Notes under the pieces: generated by a model | Seen by the model: the letters and a program-made list of their open reading frames with translations, nothing else | Told to the model about the DNA's origin: nothing | Databases searched by the model: none | Position numbers and translations under genes: made by a program | In this document: in pieces, positions 61,143 to 64,000 of the stretch | How positions within the stretch are numbered: position 1 is the first letter of the stretch | Layout of the letters: each line of letters begins with the position of its first letter | Assembly: GCA_946699065.1 (NCBI GenBank) | Contig: CAMPDV010000015.1 | Location: 806,001 to 870,000, forward strand | Direction of reading: 5' to 3' | Length of the DNA stretch: 64,000 nt | Source: Loxodes magnus | Lineage: Eukaryota; Ciliophora; Karyorelictea; Loxodida; Loxodidae

Positions 61143-61772
61143 AGTTTATTTAATTTAATTTAACTATTTTATGTTTATCATTGAATCTATTTTCTTATTA
61201 AGTATATCATAATAATTATTAAATCACTACTAAGATTTTTTATCTATTGAATTATGTTATAATAATTAAGTATATTATTTTGGTTCTGCTTATCCTCCCC
61301 CAAATAAAATATTTGATTTTATAAATAAACTTAATTTAATAACAATACTAAATATCGTTCTTTATGAATAGGAATATCTAATAAATATCATCCGTAAAGT
61401 CCAATAACTATGAGAAAATCTCCTCTGATCTAAAGATCGACTGAGAACTTCATTAGTCCGCCTTCCTTATTTAAATTTGCATTATATAATTAAGTTTGTT
61501 GTATCTAAAAGTTTTTTTTTATTGCTAAATTATTATTATATAAATTTTCCTATATATTAAGTTTGATAATTTGGTTATATTTAAAATAGTCTTTTTTATA
61601 ATTTTTATAATTTTAAAAAAATTTAGGATTTCACCAACATCTTTTATAAAGGTGCTACCTTTGACTTATGAAGCAGCGTATTTTTTCTTATATTTAATTG
61701 TTTATTTATTCTTTTATAACTAAGTATATTTCCTGTTATCCATTGATTCTTTGATAATTTCCTAATATAATG
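61143..61772. other. 3' flank of the DHHC gene
   Basis: AT-rich. It may include the true 3' end of the DHHC coding region (see that entry). No other gene. Confidence 0.45.
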
Positions 61773-62122
61773 GGAACAGATTTCTTTTAATTAATTAATT
61801 TCAACTAAAAAAGTTTTTTGGACCGGAAACTCCTTTCCGATTGCACGACCCGACGTTCTCTTTTTATGGAATAACGGGGATATCCTGTTGTGCTCCAGGC
61901 CCAGCTGCTAGGGAGCTCCATCGCTATGAGCAACCAGGCTTCAAGCCCCTACCAAGAGCGGATAATCTCAAAGACAGTGTTCCCTTCAGAAAATGACTCT
62001 GACCAGGGACTTTCTCAGCGACAGGAAAGGAACTTGTTCCTAGCCATAAAACCAGAAAGTGTTGTCACGAAGGTCATTCTCAACTCCCACCATCTTTTCA
62101 ATAATTTTGGAACAGATTTCTT
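61773..62122 (+). mobile_element. family D element nested in family B, 14-bp target duplication
   Basis: D occupies 61787-62108 and is bounded by the exact direct repeat GGAACAGATTTCTT (61773-61786 and 62109-62122), which is also family B sequence. The same junction is present at 47667-47680, so both loci descend from one B element that already carried D. Family B is cut off a few bases upstream of 61771, consistent with 5' truncation. Confidence 0.9.
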
Positions 62123-62530
62123 AAAGTATGAAAACGCATTTTAATAAATAACGGACATAAAAAAGAGACTAGGAAAATTAGAGGAATAAGACCTAAAAAG
62201 AAATAATGATCCAATGGTAATAGAAGAATAACCTATGACGACAGATTAATTTTTAAAGAAAAAATGTTATATATGCAGCAGTTTATTCCACTTATGAAAA
62301 AAGTGTAGAAGGAATTGGTAAATAAGAAAAAATATTTGGAAAGAACTTACAATCTTTTATCCTTCCTCGGATGGTTAGCTTTGAAGAAAAAAGATAACTC
62401 CAAGACCATTCGGAAAGCTCAGAAGTGAACTTGGGTGGAGACACCGGCGAGTCCGAGACCCTGTAAAAGGTAATGCAGGGGGTTATGGACCTATTAAGGA
62501 AACATTCCATTATCCATAAAATTGTTAATT
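62109..62530 (+). mobile_element. family B retroelement, 3' part
   Basis: Continuation of the family B ORF after the nested D: IEEQPMTTDQFLKKK, an intact CCHC knuckle CYICSSLFHLWKKC (C-x2-C-x4-H-x4-C), then IWKELTIFYPSSDGQ, matching the 22-kb copy. The GC-richer end (GGAGACACCGGCGAGTCC, CTGTAAAAGGTAATGC) matches 21800-21900 in reverse. Confidence 0.85.
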
Positions 62531-62699
62531 TAATTTAATCTCTAGATATCTAAACATCTCTTTCTTAAGAAGATCATAGTAAATATTCAATGCTATTAAT
62601 GCTTATGTTTCTAATATGTTTAAGCCAAATAATTTTTAATTAAGTGCTAAATTCCATTTATATTTTTTCATATATCCATATCAATAGGAATACTTTATT

Positions 62700-63225
62700 A
62701 TTTGTCTAAAAGAAATTAAATTAAAAGAGATTAATAAATTTATTATTGGAACTATTTGTTAAATATGAGGTACAGTCAATCTAGAGAAATTAATTAGAAC
62801 CTAAGAAGATTGAAATAGATCTAAAGCTGACTTGATGATAAAATGTTATATCAAATATATACTAGTAAAAGGAAAAAGGATACATAGAAAAGAAAATTAA
62901 ATTAAAAAAAGAAATAGGAAAATAATATAGAGAATGAAAAGGATAGTTTTTATTAGCTTATAAAAATTTAATTAAGAAGAAAATAAAAAGAAACGAAAAC
63001 TAGCGAGATATGTAAGAAAAAATAAAGAAAGCTTGTAATAAAGATCTAATAAAGAAGAACAAGAGATATTATAGAGGAAAATGATGAAGATATATAATTA
63101 ATAAGAGCAGAATTTCTATTACCAAAAGGTTTACTTGAAGAAACAAACATATATTGAAGTATGGAAAGAGCTGCGCACCAACGGGGTGCTGCGCGTTCTA
63201 TAATCAAATTTATTTATTTATTTAC
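62700..63225 (+). mobile_element. LINE-2 type 3' end fragment
   Basis: The plus frame is rich in K/R/Q and ends IIEENDEDIQLIRAEFLLP, comparable to ENMNEIIEKFLIP at the end of the LINE fragment at 50500-52292. The 3' end is the bulged hairpin at 63167-63199, TCTATAATC and a (TTTA)n tail. It is strongly 5'-truncated. Confidence 0.65.
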
Positions 63226-63349
63226 TCAAGATTGCTAATAAGATGGTTTAGATCAATTTTAAATATTTAGATAATGAAATTAGTTTTATAAATCTAAATT
63301 CTAAGTTCTATTAAACCTCATCCTTGGCTTTCTTGAAGTTTTTATAAGG

Positions 63350-63602
63350 AATTTAGATTATGAGCGCATAGCACCTCAATGGCGCGCAGCTCTTATAGCA
63401 AAATTTTTTAATTTTAAAAGTTCTTCTTCGAAATTATTTTCTATTGCTAACTCTCTTGTAAATCTTGTCTTCTATAGGGTCTTGATTAAAATACTACTCC
63501 AAAAAATCTAAGTGTCTGGTATCTTTTCAACTTGTGTTACTTGATGTCTTCCATCGTGTCTTTCTTAATTCCTGCCAAGATTCTTATTTTGTTCTTCATA
63601 AA
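63350..63602 (-). mobile_element. family C retroelement, truncated, minus strand
   Basis: Reverse complement of the family C 3' UTR: ATGGAAGACATCAAGTAAC, GATACCAGACACT and CCCTATAGAAGAC in order, ending in the hairpin at 63361-63393 and CTCATAATC. It lies about 125 bp from the preceding hairpin-tailed fragment, in head-to-head arrangement of tails. Confidence 0.8.
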
Positions 63603-64000
63603 TAGGATATTAAGTGATACAATAGCTTTTATAAATCTAAGTGTTCTTCCCTACTTAAATTATATTATATAATAAGTAGAATAGCAACTAAGAAATTGCA
63701 AGCCTTTCTCAATGAATATCTAAAAATAAGAGCAGTAATCTAATTTAATTGAATAATCCCTTGATAAAGGACAATAATATCAGGTATCTTTTGCATAACC
63801 AGTGTATTAAAGAATAATAAGCCTAGAATAAGAATTAAAGCAATAAAGATTGGAAAATTAGAATAGATACTTGATAATTAGGTGAAAACCTGAACTTTAA
63901 TTTCCACCTATAGAGAAAGCAATCAATAAAAAATAATTTTAAACAGGATAAAAGCTGAATAAGATTGGCAAATAGTTAAATACAATCCTAAAAATGTTTT
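63603..64000. other. AT-rich end of window
   Basis: No gene or repeat recognised. Confidence 0.5.

Noticed and set aside
1-64000. Telomere repeats, tRNA, rRNA, CRISPR
   Set aside because: No C4A2/C4A4-type runs, no tRNA-like fold with matching boxes, no rRNA core sequence and no regular spaced repeat array were seen.

Overview
The window looks like nuclear DNA of a ciliate that reads UAA and UAG as glutamine and UGA as both tryptophan and stop. In every convincing gene in-frame TAA/TAG is common, TGA sits where tryptophan is expected (for example just before the SGGIDST motif of an asparagine-synthase-like gene and in the NETW motif of a LINE endonuclease), and most genes end on TGA. This points to a karyorelict such as Loxodes. 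A heterotrich such as Condylostoma is the main alternative. The DNA is very AT-rich, and the GC-richer patches are nearly all transposable elements or genes. Standard-code ORF calls are useless here, and even with TGA as the only stop long open frames arise by chance, so I kept genes only where motif, composition or paralogue comparison supports them.

Host genes. Four paralogues encode an asparagine-synthase-type PP-loop protein without a glutaminase domain: 8438-10180, 36199-37818 and 52734-54329 on the minus strand, and a frameshifted copy at 19891-21638 on the plus strand. Three of them start MGACCS, a likely myristoylation and palmitoylation site. A coiled-coil gene occurs twice (4179-5354 and 31903-33291, minus). 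Single genes are an acid-ceramidase/NAAA-like amidase (40706-41752, plus; a truncated copy at 23264-23735, minus), a DHHC palmitoyltransferase (60540-61142, plus), an unrecognised 162-residue protein (45507-45995, minus) and an unrecognised gene cut by a retroelement (56838-57422, minus).

Large-scale structure. The block 2985-10200 (coiled-coil gene plus synthase gene) is duplicated directly at 29965-37820. The synthase part (7683-11563) is also present inverted at 18436-23238, giving a multi-kilobase inverted repeat with a spacer of about 7 kb. An older duplication links 150-1080 with 13060-14960.

Mobile elements. One long non-LTR element fills 24044-29654 (LINE-1 below: coiled N-terminus, APE-type endonuclease, reverse transcriptase, C-terminal zinc motif). 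A second LINE type is represented by 3' fragments (50500-52292, 62700-63225). At least three families (A, B, C) of about 0.7-1.4 kb encode only a coiled-coil, zinc-knuckle ORF1-like protein and no reverse transcriptase. Several of them share with the second LINE a bulged 3' hairpin followed by TAATC and a TTTA-rich tail, which suggests they are mobilised in trans. A fourth short family (D, about 320 bp) is nested inside family B. The rest of the window is AT-rich DNA in which I recognise no gene. I found no tRNA, rRNA, CRISPR array or telomere.
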